Shown: positions 10,335-19,780 of the stretch, piece by piece | Numbering within the stretch: the stretch's first letter is position 1 | Layout of the letters: every line of letters begins with the position of its first letter | Origin: Rhizobium cauense | Lineage (GTDB): Bacteria > Pseudomonadota > Alphaproteobacteria > Rhizobiales > Rhizobiaceae | Length of the DNA stretch: 64,000 nucleotides | Assembly: GCF_019511525.1 (NCBI RefSeq) | Contig: NZ_JAEUAT010000005.1 | Location: 1-64,000, forward strand | Direction of reading: 5' to 3' | Notes under the pieces: generated by a model | Seen by the model: only the letters and a program-made list of their open reading frames with translations | Databases searched by the model: none | Told to the model about the DNA's origin: nothing | Position numbers and translations under genes: made by a program

Positions 10335-11848
10335 TGGCGGGGTTTCCTGTCATTTCCCTCTCCCTGAAGGATGAAGCGGAAACAATCCGCTTCGGGGAGG
10401 ATCTGGCGCTGGCGTTGAAGCCAGGAGACTGCCTTGCCCTTTCGGGCGACCTCGGCGCCGGGAAATCGTCACTTGCCCGCGCATTCCTGCGGGCGATGGC
10501 GGATGACGACGAGCTTGAGGTACCAAGTCCCACCTTCACCCTGGTGCAGGCCTATGACTTGCGCATGCCCGTCGCGCACTTCGATCTCTACCGTCTGAGC
10601 GATCCGGCCGAACTGACTGAACTCGGCTTCGATGAGGCGCTCCAAGACGGCATCTGCCTCGTGGAGTGGCCTGAGATGGCTGCCGACGAACTGCCAGTCG
10701 ACCGGATCGCGCTCAGGCTCGAGCACGAGGGTTCAGGTCGACGGCTGACCATTGTGGCACCGGACAAGCAAGCTGCCCGAATCCGTCGCGTCTTGGCGAT
10801 CCGCGATTTCCTGGATGCAGCGGGCTATCCCCTTGCGAAACGTCGTTTCCTGACAGGCGACGCCTCGCTTCGAGCCTACGAAGCCATCTATGCCGGAGGC
10901 GGGAAGCGACGCGTGTTGATGGATTGGCCGCCCCTGCCTGAAGGGCCGCCAGTGCTGGATGGCAAACCATATCCGAAGGTCGCGCATATCGCCGAAAATG
11001 CCTATCCGTTCGTCGCTGTTGCGAATGTGCTTCGACAAGGCGGCTTTGCCGCACCAGAGGTCTACAAGGTCGACTACGACCAAGGCATTCTGCTTTTGGA
11101 GGATCTTGGCACCGAAGGCGTTCTCGACGCACAAGGTCAACCTATCGCCGACCGTTACCGGGCGAGCGTCGCGTGCCTGGCGCATCTCCACTCGCTAACG
11201 ATCCCACAGGACATCCGTGTCACGGATAGCCATGTCCACCACATCCCGGATTTCGACCGCACGGCTATGAAGATGGAAGTGCGCCTCGTTCTCGACTGGC
11301 ATTTGCCCTGGAGGCGTGGAGGCAATGCTGCCAGCGATGAAGAGCGTCATGAATACCTCGCCATCTGGGACAAGCTGATCGACGAATTGGAAACATCCGA
11401 AAGGAACCTTCTCCTTCGTGACTTTCATTCGCCGAACATTATCTGGCGAGAGAATGAGACCGGCATTGCTCGAGTCGGACTGATCGATTTTCAGGATGCG
11501 ATGATCGGCCCCACCGCCTATGATCTCGCTTCGCTGGCCCAGGACGCGCGCGTCACCATCGCGCCGGATCTGTTCCAGCAATTGATGGACGATTATCTAT
11601 CGCTGCGACAAGCGCAGGGTGGATTTGATGAGGCGCGCTTCCTGAAGAGCTGGGCAATCATGTCGGCGCAACGCAATTGCAAGCTTGCTGGTCTCTGGGT
11701 TCGCCTGATGCAGCGAGACGGAAAGCCCGGCTATATGAAGCATATGCCGCGCACGCTGTCGTATCTTTCCGTAGCTTTGGCACACGAAACGCTTGCCCCC
11801 TTGCGCGACTGGTTTGTAAGGGCTGGAATAGTACCCAGCGAATCATAG
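10331..11848 (+). CDS. Fusion of TsaE (t6A synthesis ATPase) and AmgK-type sugar kinase
   Basis: One 505-residue reading frame carries two enzymes. Residues about 1-150 are TsaE, the ATPase that drives the TsaBD complex making threonylcarbamoyl-adenosine in tRNA: Walker A SGDLGAGKSS (38-47), then PSPTFTLVQAY, HFDLYRL and LVEWPEMA. Residues about 165-505 are an aminoglycoside-phosphotransferase-like kinase with the catalytic loop LRDFHSPN (aspartate near 364) and metal site LIDFQDAMIGP. The next gene encodes a MurU-type nucleotidyltransferase, so the kinase half is inferred to be AmgK, which phosphorylates MurNAc/GlcNAc at the anomeric carbon during peptidoglycan recycling. The start overlaps the divL stop. 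I see no internal stop or frameshift. Confidence 0.9.
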   Translation: MMAGFPVISLSLKDEAETIRFGEDLALALKPGDCLALSGDLGAGKSSLARAFLRAMADDDELEVPSPTFTLVQAYDLRMPVAHFDLYRLSDPAELTELGFDEALQDGICLVEWPEMAADELPVDRIALRLEHEGSGRRLTIVAPDKQAARIRRVLAIRDFLDAAGYPLAKRRFLTGDASLRAYEAIYAGGGKRRVLMDWPPLPEGPPVLDGKPYPKVAHIAENAYPFVAVANVLRQGGFAAPEVYKVDYDQGILLLEDLGTEGVLDAQGQPIADRYRASVACLAHLHSLTIPQDIRVTDSHVHHIPDFDRTAMKMEVRLVLDWHLPWRRGGNAASDEERHEYLAIWDKLIDELETSERNLLLRDFHSPNIIWRENETGIARVGLIDFQDAMIGPTAYDLASLAQDARVTIAPDLFQQLMDDYLSLRQAQGGFDEARFLKSWAIMSAQRNCKLAGLWVRLMQRDGKPGYMKHMPRTLSYLSVALAHETLAPLRDWFVRAGIVPSES

Positions 11849-11861
11849 TTTCTCGGATCAA

Positions 11862-12593
11862 ATGAGCATCAAACAAGCCATGGTTCTCGCTGCAGGTCTC
11901 GGAACCCGCATGCGACCGATTACCGACACCATCCCCAAGCCGCTCGTGAAGATCGACGGCAAGGCGATGATCGATTACGCGCTGGACTCGCTTGCCGAAG
12001 CCGGTGTGGAAAAAGTGGTGGTCAATGTTCACCACCACGCCGACCAGATGCTGTCCCATCTGGCTTCGTACACTAACCTCGAAATCATTGTCTCCGACGA
12101 ACGAGACAGGCTGATGAACAACGGCGGCGGCCTCGCCAAAGGCCTGAAGCTGCTTGCTCCAGGCAAGGTTTTCGTCACGAATGCCGATCTCTTCTGGATC
12201 GCAGAACGCCCCGGCGTTCCAAGCAACCTGACACGCTTAGCCGGATTCTTCCAACCTCAAAGCATGGATATGGCGATGCTTTGCGTGCGGTTGGAAGACA
12301 CGACCGGACATAATGGAAAGAACGACTTCAACATGGCCGGCGACGGACGCTTGACGCGCTTTGCGGATTCCGCGCCTGGTCCCGTCGTTTACGCCGGCGC
12401 CATTGCGATGGACACGTCGTTCCTCGATGACGCGCCGGACGATCCATTCAACCTCAACCTATATTTCGACAAGGCGATCTCTCGAGGACGGCTCTACGGT
12501 ACCGTGCTCGAAGGACACTGGCTTACGGTCGGCACGCCGGAGGCAATTGACGAAGCGGAGGAAACGATCCGGCGCTACCGGACGTTTGCATGA
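11862..12593 (+). CDS. murU: Nucleotidyltransferase, MurU-like
   Basis: A 243-residue sugar-nucleotide transferase. The N-terminal signature AAGLGTRMRP (residues 10-19) and PKPLVKIDGK are typical of the NTP_transferase family, with a metal-binding aspartate in TNADLFW. MurU makes UDP-MurNAc from MurNAc 1-phosphate and UTP, completing the AmgK-MurU recycling route that bypasses de novo UDP-MurNAc synthesis. It starts 13 bp after the TsaE-AmgK fusion gene and ends 3 bp before addB, so all are probably one operon. Substrate choice is inferred from context; mannose-1-phosphate guanylyltransferase is the main alternative by sequence alone. Confidence 0.85.
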   Translation: MSIKQAMVLAAGLGTRMRPITDTIPKPLVKIDGKAMIDYALDSLAEAGVEKVVVNVHHHADQMLSHLASYTNLEIIVSDERDRLMNNGGGLAKGLKLLAPGKVFVTNADLFWIAERPGVPSNLTRLAGFFQPQSMDMAMLCVRLEDTTGHNGKNDFNMAGDGRLTRFADSAPGPVVYAGAIAMDTSFLDDAPDDPFNLNLYFDKAISRGRLYGTVLEGHWLTVGTPEAIDEAEETIRRYRTFA

Positions 12594-12596
12594 CGG

Positions 12597-15500
12597 ATGG
12601 CCGAGCAGCACCGGCCAAGGATCCTGACTATCGCCGCGGGACTCCCTTTCCTTAAGACCCTTGCGGAAAGCCTCTGTGATGGCAGGCTGACCTCGCGTTT
12701 CCGGTATGACCCTGACGATCCTCTGTCACTTGCAAAGGTCACCATCTATCTGCCGACCAGACGCGCCGTACGCGTCCTCCGTTCCGAGTTCGTTGACCTT
12801 CTTGGTGGGCGATCGGCAATCTTGCCGGTCATCCGTCCGCTTGGCGAAACCGATGACGACAGTGGCTATTTTGATGAAGCCGTGCCGGCGGCACTGGATC
12901 TGGCGCAGCCACTCTCGAATACTGCCCGTCTGCTGGAACTCGCTCGCCTCATTCTGGCCTGGCGAAACAAACTGCCGGAAATCGTTCGCAGCATCCACTC
13001 CGATTCACCGCTTGTCGCCCCTGCGAGCCCCGCAGATGCAATCTGGCTTGCGCGCAATCTTGCGGAATTGATTGACGACATCGAGACTGAGGATCGCGAT
13101 TGGACCGAGCTGTCCCACCTGAACGCAAAAGACTATGCGCTCTGGTGGCAGCTGACAGCCGAGTTTCTGCAAATCGCCAGCGCCTTCTGGCCGGAGCGGT
13201 TGAACGAGCTTGGAAAATCATCTCCGGCAAGGCACCGCAACGCTATCCTTCGCGCCGAAGCAAATCGCCTGGCGACAATTCCGCCAACGGGACCCATTAT
13301 CATTGCGGGATCGACCGGCTCGGTGCCAGCCACCGCCGACCTGATCGCGGCCGTAGCCGATCTACGCGAAGGCGTTATCGTACTGCCGGGCCTCGACCTC
13401 GGCATGCCGGACGATCATTGGCGAATGGTCGCGCCGGATGATCGGAAAGATCATCGCACCGATCCGGCAAGCCGCAGCCATTCGCAGTACGGTCTGGCGC
13501 AACTTTTGAAGCGACTGAACCTGACCCGCGAGGACGTTCTGTTGCTTGCGGAGCCGACTGAGGAATTGCGGTGGCGCAACGAAATCCTGTCGCACGCCCT
13601 CTCACCGGCTGAAGCCACCAGCGATTGGGGCGCGTGGAAGGCAGGGTTGTCCGACGCTGCCATGTCCTCGGCATTCGCCGATGTCTCGCTGATCGAGGCA
13701 GGCAATGAGCGAGAGGAAGCCACGGCCATCGCCATCGCTCTCCGCTTAGCGCTTGAACGCCCAGGCAAGGACGGAGAGAGCCGAGCGGCACTGATCACCC
13801 CCGATCGAAATCTGGCGCGCCGCGTGACCACTGAACTGTCTCGCTTCGGTATCATCGCAGACGACTCCGCCGGCACACCGCTCTCTGCGACACCGCAGGG
13901 AACATTGCTGCAATTGCTGCTCGAGGCTACGCTTCGCCCAGGCGATCCCGTCGCCATCGTGGGCTTGCTCAAGCACCCGCTGGCACACTTCGGCTTGGAG
14001 AACGGTGCGCTTGCCGAAGCGGCAACGGCACTCGAACTGCTGGCGCTTCGGGGTGGCGTCGCCGACGTCGACATTACGGCACTGGAACCACTTCTTGAGC
14101 AACAGTTGTCCGAGCAAGCCCTGGATCGCCACGCGCCGCAATGGCGCAAGGCGCTCCCTACAGACGCGGTCGACCGCGCGCGTAACCTTGCCCGCCGCGT
14201 CGCGGAAGCAACCGAACCGCTTGCATCCGCGCTTGTTCGCAGCCTGCCCAGAGAGCGCGGCCTGACGACCAGCTTTGCGCTTTCCGATTGGGCGCAACGC
14301 ACCGGGCGCGCGCTGGAGGCAGTCGCCGGCGACGAGCGTGGCGACCTTGCCGGGCTCTGGTCCGGCGAGGCTGGTGACACGCTGGCTTCAATGCTCGGCG
14401 AAGTCATCGAAACCGAAGGGCAGATGGACGCCGACGGTCCGCAGTGGATCGACATCGTCGCAGCACTCTTGGCGGGACAAGCCGCGAAACCGCGGGCACT
14501 AAGCCATCCGCGCCTCTTCATCTTCGGTACGTTGGAAGCACGCCTACAGAGTGTCGATACTCTCATCCTGGGCGGGTTGAACGAAGGATCATGGCCGGGA
14601 CAAACGTCCAATAACCCCTTCGTTTCCCGCACGATGAAAACGGAGATTGGGCTGGAGCCGCCCGAGCGACGGATCGGCCAGCTGGCTCACGATTTTGAAA
14701 TGGCCAATGGCACGCGCCACCTCATCTATTCACGGGCGCTCCGACAAGGTTCGACGCCAACGGTTGCGTCGCGCTGGCTGCAGCGGTTGCTTGCATTCGG
14801 CGGAAGGGACTTCGAAGCCGAACTCAAAGGCCGCGGCGACAGCTTCGTGCATTGGGCAAACCTGATCGACCAAGGTGATCACCAGGCACCCACACAGCGC
14901 CCCAGTCCAACTCCACCACTAGAGATACAGCCTAAATCATACTCTTTCAGCGAGGTCGGACGCTTGCGCCGCGACCCCTATGCGATCTATGCGCGGCGCG
15001 TTCTGCGGCTCGACCCCGTCGCTCCATTCAACCGGGACCCTGGCGCTACGGAACGGGGAACGCTCTATCACAAGATCATCGACCGTTTCGTGCGGGAAGG
15101 CCACATTGCCGGAACGCCGGCTGCAGAAGCGTCGATGGAGACCATTCTGACCGAGCTCTTCGATACTGAGCAGCTCCCCGCGCACATCGATGCCGTTTGG
15201 CGTCCCCGCTTTCGGGAGGTGGCCCGCGCGTTTCTCGATTGGGAAGCGCGCCGACAGCCGGGTATTCGGAAAACCCTGACAGAGGTGCGCGGCGGCGTTG
15301 AGTTGGAGACCATCAATATCAGGCTGAGCGGCGTCGCCGACCGGATCGACATCATGGGAATGGGCACCGCCGACATTATCGATTACAAGACCGGGCACAA
15401 TCCTTCGCCGGCTCAGGCTCGTGCGCTGCTCGATCCTCAGCTGGCGCTGGAGGCGGCTGCGCTCCACGCCGGCGCCTTCCGGGATGCCGGCAGTCTCGTT

Positions 15501-15791
15501 CCGCAGGATCTTCTCTATGTGCGTTTGCGTCCAGGAGATCGTTTCCGGGCCGATACCGTCAACAACGAGACCTCGGCCCGGACCGACAAGGCGAAGTCGG
15601 CCATGGATCTTGCCGCGGACTCGATCGATCAACTCGTAAAATTCGTCTCGCTTTTGCAGTCGGGCGAAAAGGGTTTCACCTCGCGACTCGTGCCGGCACA
15701 GCAGTTCGACTTCGGTGGCGACTACGATCACCTCGCCCGCGTTTCCGAATGGTCGGCGGCGGAAACCGATGAGGCAGCTGGCGATGAATGA
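12597..15791 (+). CDS. addB: Double-strand break repair protein AddB
   Basis: A 1064-residue subunit of the AddAB helicase-nuclease, which resects double-strand breaks and loads RecA; it replaces RecBCD in alphaproteobacteria. The N-terminal part is the inactivated helicase-like scaffold. The C-terminal nuclease domain is marked by the PD-(D/E)XK motif IIDYKTGHNPS near residue 930, followed by QLALEAAAL. No cysteine cluster like the B. subtilis AddB iron-sulfur site is apparent. The ATG lies 3 bp after murU, and the end overlaps the addA start by 8 bp. Confidence 0.93.
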   Translation: MAEQHRPRILTIAAGLPFLKTLAESLCDGRLTSRFRYDPDDPLSLAKVTIYLPTRRAVRVLRSEFVDLLGGRSAILPVIRPLGETDDDSGYFDEAVPAALDLAQPLSNTARLLELARLILAWRNKLPEIVRSIHSDSPLVAPASPADAIWLARNLAELIDDIETEDRDWTELSHLNAKDYALWWQLTAEFLQIASAFWPERLNELGKSSPARHRNAILRAEANRLATIPPTGPIIIAGSTGSVPATADLIAAVADLREGVIVLPGLDLGMPDDHWRMVAPDDRKDHRTDPASRSHSQYGLAQLLKRLNLTREDVLLLAEPTEELRWRNEILSHALSPAEATSDWGAWKAGLSDAAMSSAFADVSLIEAGNEREEATAIAIALRLALERPGKDGESRAALITPDRNLARRVTTELSRFGIIADDSAGTPLSATPQGTLLQLLLEATLRPGDPVAIVGLLKHPLAHFGLENGALAEAATALELLALRGGVADVDITALEPLLEQQLSEQALDRHAPQWRKALPTDAVDRARNLARRVAEATEPLASALVRSLPRERGLTTSFALSDWAQRTGRALEAVAGDERGDLAGLWSGEAGDTLASMLGEVIETEGQMDADGPQWIDIVAALLAGQAAKPRALSHPRLFIFGTLEARLQSVDTLILGGLNEGSWPGQTSNNPFVSRTMKTEIGLEPPERRIGQLAHDFEMANGTRHLIYSRALRQGSTPTVASRWLQRLLAFGGRDFEAELKGRGDSFVHWANLIDQGDHQAPTQRPSPTPPLEIQPKSYSFSEVGRLRRDPYAIYARRVLRLDPVAPFNRDPGATERGTLYHKIIDRFVREGHIAGTPAAEASMETILTELFDTEQLPAHIDAVWRPRFREVARAFLDWEARRQPGIRKTLTEVRGGVELETINIRLSGVADRIDIMGMGTADIIDYKTGHNPSPAQARALLDPQLALEAAALHAGAFRDAGSLVPQDLLYVRLRPGDRFRADTVNNETSARTDKAKSAMDLAADSIDQLVKFVSLLQSGEKGFTSRLVPAQQFDFGGDYDHLARVSEWSAAETDEAAGDE

Positions 15792-18700
15792 CGAACCGAC
15801 ATTGCCCGAGGACGATGATCCGATCGCCTGGACGAGTTGGACAACCATCCAGCAATCGATCGCATCCGATCCGCAACGCTCAGCCTGGGTTTCGGCCAAT
15901 GCCGGCTCAGGAAAAACCCACGTCCTGACGCAGCGGGTCATTCGGCTGCTGCTTGCGGGAGCACGGCCCTCAGCAATCCTCTGCCTGACTTACACGAAGG
16001 CGGCGGCATCGGAAATGTCGAACCGTGTCTTTGAGCGGCTCGCTGAATGGGCTGTTTTGTCGGATGACGAGCTTGACGAGCGTATTACCCGGATCGAGGG
16101 CAAGGCGCCGGATGCGCTGAAGCGTGCCGAAGCCAGGAGGCTTTTTGCGAAAGCGCTCGAGACGCCGGGCGGCCTGAAGATCCAGACCATCCACGCCTTC
16201 TGCGAGGCGCTGCTGCATCAGTTTCCACTGGAGGCCAATGTGGCCGGGCACTTCTCCGTGCTCGACGATCGGGCAGCCGCAACTCTTCTGGCGGATGCGC
16301 GCAGGTCCCTACTCACTGCGACCACGCCGGAGGATGACCCCGCACTGGCGGAGGCCTTCAGCTACGTCCTAAATCTTGGCGATGAGTCAGGACTGGAAAA
16401 CCTGCTGGAAGAGATCATCGCCAATCGCAATGCAATTCGGGCCTTCACGAGAGAAGCAGAAAGCAAAGGTGGCCTCGACGCTGTGCTTCGCAAGAAGCTT
16501 CGGCTTTCGGGCAATGACACGACAGCTGGAATCGCGACAGAATATTGGCCGCTTCCTGGACTGAGCGGCAGCGCGTTTGACCTTTATCTGGACGTCGCTG
16601 ATCGCAAGGGAGGTGCGAAGGCGCACGATGTTGCTGCTAGCTTGCGGACGGTGGCGCGCGAACGCGACTCCGCGCGGCGCGCTTCGCTGCTAGAGACAAT
16701 CTTCCTGACCCGCACAGGAGAACCAAAGACGGATTCGCAGTTTTTGGTGAAGGCGATGCTGAGCGAAGCACCCGAGCTCATCGAGGCCGTAGCAAGGGCG
16801 CGAACGCATGTCGTGCAGTGCCGGGATCGATTGAAAACAGCGCGCATGTACGAGGCAACGCGCGCGGCACTCGTTCTCGCAGACCGTCTAAACAAGGACT
16901 ACGACGATCTCAAGAAGCAGCGTAGCCAACTCGATTTCGAGGACCTGATAACGCGGACTGCCGAGCTCTTGAACAAGAGCGATGTTGGCCCGTGGATCCA
17001 CTACAAGCTTGACCAGGGCATCGACCATATCCTTGTCGACGAGGCGCAGGACACAAGCCCCATCCAATGGAGCGTTATTCAGTCACTGGCCGCGGACTTC
17101 TTTTCCGGCGAAAGCGCCCGCAATACAGTGCGAACCCTCTTTGCCGTTGGCGACGAAAAGCAATCTATCTATTCGTTCCAGGGTGCCCGCCCTGAACGTT
17201 TCTCAGAGGAAAGCCAGCAGACGCGCAGGCGCGTCTCGCAGAGCGGGCTTGCCTTCTCCACGGTACGGCTTCCGCTGTCGTTCCGATCAACCTCCGATGT
17301 CCTCGCCGCCGTCGACCATATCTTCACGCCAGCCGAGAATGCCCGTGGGCTTAGCGCTACGGGCGAGCCTGTGGTTCACCGTTCCAACCGTATCGGACAC
17401 CCCGGCGCCGTCGACCTTTGGGAGATGGTCGCACCCGAGGTCGCCACAAAGGCGGAAGATTGGACGGCTCCTTTTGATGCCACACCAGAGAGTGCGCCGG
17501 CATCCGTTCTCGCGCGCCGCATTGCTCACACGATCGGCAATCTCGTCAGCAAGGAGACCATCGTCGAGAAGGGCAGGGAGCGGCCGATCGAGGCCGGCGA
17601 TATTCTGGTCCTGGTGCGTAAGCGCGATGCCTTCGTCAACGCATTGACACGTGCGCTGAAGCGACGCGGTGACATACCGGTTGCCGGTGCTGACCGCCTT
17701 CGCCTGACAAGCCACATCGCCGTGCAGGACCTCGTGGCTCTCGGCCGCTTCCTCTTGTTGCCCGAGGACGACCTCTCCTTGGCGGCGCTCATGAAGAGCC
17801 CGCTTCTCGATCTGAACGAAGACGACGTATTTTCAGTTGCTGCCCTTCGTTCGGACGGCGAGAGCGCCTGGGCGCACATGCAGAAGTTCGCCGTCGACGG
17901 CAGCGCGCGGTTCGAAATGGCCGTCGCGCGTCTCAGGCTTTTCCTCGATGAATCGAAGAGCCTGCCGGTTCACGATTTCTATGCGCGCGTCCTGGGATGC
18001 CATGGCGGGCGACGACAGTTCCTTGCTCGTCTTGGAACTGAGGTCAGCGATATCCTCGATGAATTCCTGACGTTCGCACTCGACCACGAAAACTCGGGTC
18101 TACCGGGTCTGCAGTCCTTCATTTCGACGCTCGAGATCGAAGCACCAGAGGTGAAGCGCGAGCAGGACAAGGGCCGTAACGAAGTCCGGATCATGACAGT
18201 CCATGCATCGAAAGGTCTCGAGGCCCCGATCGTGTTCCTTGTCGACGGCGGATCCAAGGCCTTCACGCACTCGCATATGCCGAAACTCAGACTGCTGGAG
18301 CAGGAACATGGCGAACCACCCATGCCAGCCTGGGTTCCGCTCGGCGACCTCAGCAACTCCCTCACGCAGGCCGATGCGACACGCATTCAATCGCTGGCGG
18401 AGCAGGAATACCGCAGGCTGCTCTACGTCGCGATGACGCGCGCTGCCGATCGCTTGATCGTTTGCGGATACAGAGGCATCCGCCCCAACACCGATACATG
18501 GCATGCGATGATTTCGGCGGCGATGACGGACAGCCATCCGCATGTATCCGCAGCCACTTTCTCCGGTCCTGACGGCAACTGGTCCGGCATCGAATGGCGA
18601 GTTCCGCGGGTCACGCGAAGCTTTGAGCGGATCGAGCGTGTCGAACAGACCATGAGACAGGACTCTATCCCAGCCGGTCTCGACAGGCCGTTGCCGCAAC

Positions 18701-19335
18701 GCAGGCAGTTGCCTCGCCCGCTGAGCCCATCCGGCGTCGGAACGATCGTCGATGATGGTGCGGACGACCTGCTGGTCGCTTCCCCGCTCTTTACCGAGAA
18801 AGGAAAGCCGGACCGCTCGCTGCAAAAGGGGCGGCTTCTCCACCGCATGCTCCAGACGCTGCCTGATGTGCCGCGTCTTGAGCAAGGGGATGCGGCCATG
18901 CGTTACGCCAAGCGAGCCGCATCGTTCTGGTCCGAATCCGAACGACAGCAACTGGTCGATTCGGTTATGAAACTATTGCGTGACCCGGGCCTGGAAGGCG
19001 TGTTCTCGACCCATGCACAAGCGGAAGTCTCGGTCATGGGCACGCTGACGATCGGCGAAGTGGACCACGCAGTCTCGGGTCGCGTCGACAGAATGGCGGT
19101 CTTCGACGATCACGTCGTCGTGCTCGACTACAAGACCAATCGCGTCCCGCCACAGACGACAGAGGCGATCCCTTTTGCCCACAAGGCGCAGCTTGCCATC
19201 TATCGCGAGATCCTGGCGCCGCTCTATCCGGGCAAGCGCGTCGATTGCGTGCTGGTCTACACGGAAAACGGTTCCGTTCACACGCTGACGCCGGATGCCT
19301 TGGCGTCGGCGCTTGCGCAACTCGAGACAAAGTGA
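15784..19335 (+). CDS. addA: Double-strand break repair helicase AddA
   Basis: UvrD/RecB-type helicase and nuclease subunit of AddAB. With the start at ATG 15784 (M-N-D-E-P-T-L-P), which overlaps the end of addB, it has 1183 residues. Walker A is SANAGSGKTHV near residues 37-47. Motif II VDEAQDTSPIQW and motif III GDEKQSIYSFQGARP are clear, and later helicase motifs include VHASKGLEAP and YVAMTRA. The C-terminal nuclease motif LDYKTNRVPP lies near residue 1120. An in-frame ATG at 15715 would add 23 residues lying wholly within addB and is less likely. Confidence 0.94.
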   Translation: MNDEPTLPEDDDPIAWTSWTTIQQSIASDPQRSAWVSANAGSGKTHVLTQRVIRLLLAGARPSAILCLTYTKAAASEMSNRVFERLAEWAVLSDDELDERITRIEGKAPDALKRAEARRLFAKALETPGGLKIQTIHAFCEALLHQFPLEANVAGHFSVLDDRAAATLLADARRSLLTATTPEDDPALAEAFSYVLNLGDESGLENLLEEIIANRNAIRAFTREAESKGGLDAVLRKKLRLSGNDTTAGIATEYWPLPGLSGSAFDLYLDVADRKGGAKAHDVAASLRTVARERDSARRASLLETIFLTRTGEPKTDSQFLVKAMLSEAPELIEAVARARTHVVQCRDRLKTARMYEATRAALVLADRLNKDYDDLKKQRSQLDFEDLITRTAELLNKSDVGPWIHYKLDQGIDHILVDEAQDTSPIQWSVIQSLAADFFSGESARNTVRTLFAVGDEKQSIYSFQGARPERFSEESQQTRRRVSQSGLAFSTVRLPLSFRSTSDVLAAVDHIFTPAENARGLSATGEPVVHRSNRIGHPGAVDLWEMVAPEVATKAEDWTAPFDATPESAPASVLARRIAHTIGNLVSKETIVEKGRERPIEAGDILVLVRKRDAFVNALTRALKRRGDIPVAGADRLRLTSHIAVQDLVALGRFLLLPEDDLSLAALMKSPLLDLNEDDVFSVAALRSDGESAWAHMQKFAVDGSARFEMAVARLRLFLDESKSLPVHDFYARVLGCHGGRRQFLARLGTEVSDILDEFLTFALDHENSGLPGLQSFISTLEIEAPEVKREQDKGRNEVRIMTVHASKGLEAPIVFLVDGGSKAFTHSHMPKLRLLEQEHGEPPMPAWVPLGDLSNSLTQADATRIQSLAEQEYRRLLYVAMTRAADRLIVCGYRGIRPNTDTWHAMISAAMTDSHPHVSAATFSGPDGNWSGIEWRVPRVTRSFERIERVEQTMRQDSIPAGLDRPLPQRRQLPRPLSPSGVGTIVDDGADDLLVASPLFTEKGKPDRSLQKGRLLHRMLQTLPDVPRLEQGDAAMRYAKRAASFWSESERQQLVDSVMKLLRDPGLEGVFSTHAQAEVSVMGTLTIGEVDHAVSGRVDRMAVFDDHVVVLDYKTNRVPPQTTEAIPFAHKAQLAIYREILAPLYPGKRVDCVLVYTENGSVHTLTPDALASALAQLETK

Positions 19336-19407
19336 AATACCGGGCATTGAAATTCCCGCACCGCACGCTCACATGTGCTTCAACAGGAATCCGTAAAGGA
19401 GCAGCCT

Positions 19408-19728
19408 ATGGCTACCGTAAAAGTCGATATCAACAACTTCCAGTCGGAAGTTCTGGAATCCGCAGAACCCGTCGTCGTCGATTTCTGGGCTGAATGGTGC
19501 GGCCCGTGCAAGATGATCGCCCCCAGCCTCGAAGAACTCGCTGTCGAGTTTCAGGGCAAGGTGAAGGTCGCCAAACTCAATATCGATGAAAACCCGGAAC
19601 TTGCCGCCCAGTTCGGCGTCCGTTCCATTCCGACGCTTGCCATGTTCAAGGCCGGCGAAGTTGCCGACATCAAGGTTGGCGCTGCCCCGAAGACCGCTCT
19701 TTCGAGCTGGATCTCCAGCGCTGCTTAA
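19408..19728 (+). CDS. trxA: Thioredoxin
   Basis: A 106-residue thioredoxin 1 with the redox site WCGPC (cysteines 31 and 34), the buried aspartate in VVVDFW, and the cis-proline in RSIPT. It supplies reducing power to ribonucleotide reductase and other cytoplasmic targets. The ATG at 19408 has AAAGGAG upstream; an earlier ATG at 19375 would add eleven unrelated residues. It lies 72 bp after addA, a gene order common in Rhizobiales, and ends at a shared terminator. Confidence 0.97.
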   Translation: MATVKVDINNFQSEVLESAEPVVVDFWAEWCGPCKMIAPSLEELAVEFQGKVKVAKLNIDENPELAAQFGVRSIPTLAMFKAGEVADIKVGAAPKTALSSWISSAA

Positions 19729-19753
19729 GCATTGCATATAAGCTGATAAGAAG

Positions 19754-19780
19754 AAGCCCGGCATTTGACCGGGCTTTTTT
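19754..19780 (+). terminator. Terminator between convergent trxA and folC
   Basis: An 8-bp stem AAGCCCGG/CCGGGCTT (19754-19761 with 19769-19776) with a 7-nt loop is followed by a run of T. It sits directly between the trxA and folC stop codons. The A-rich left flank (AAGAAG) gives a weaker T-like tail for folC on the other strand. Confidence 0.88.

Noticed and set aside
13451..14632. Leftward 393-codon frame inside addB
   Set aside because: Serine/arginine-rich low-complexity translation typical of antisense GC-rich frames; addB is intact across it.
15715..15783. Extended start for addA
   Set aside because: The extra 23 residues lie wholly within addB and have no family character; ATG 15784 gives the expected N-terminus.
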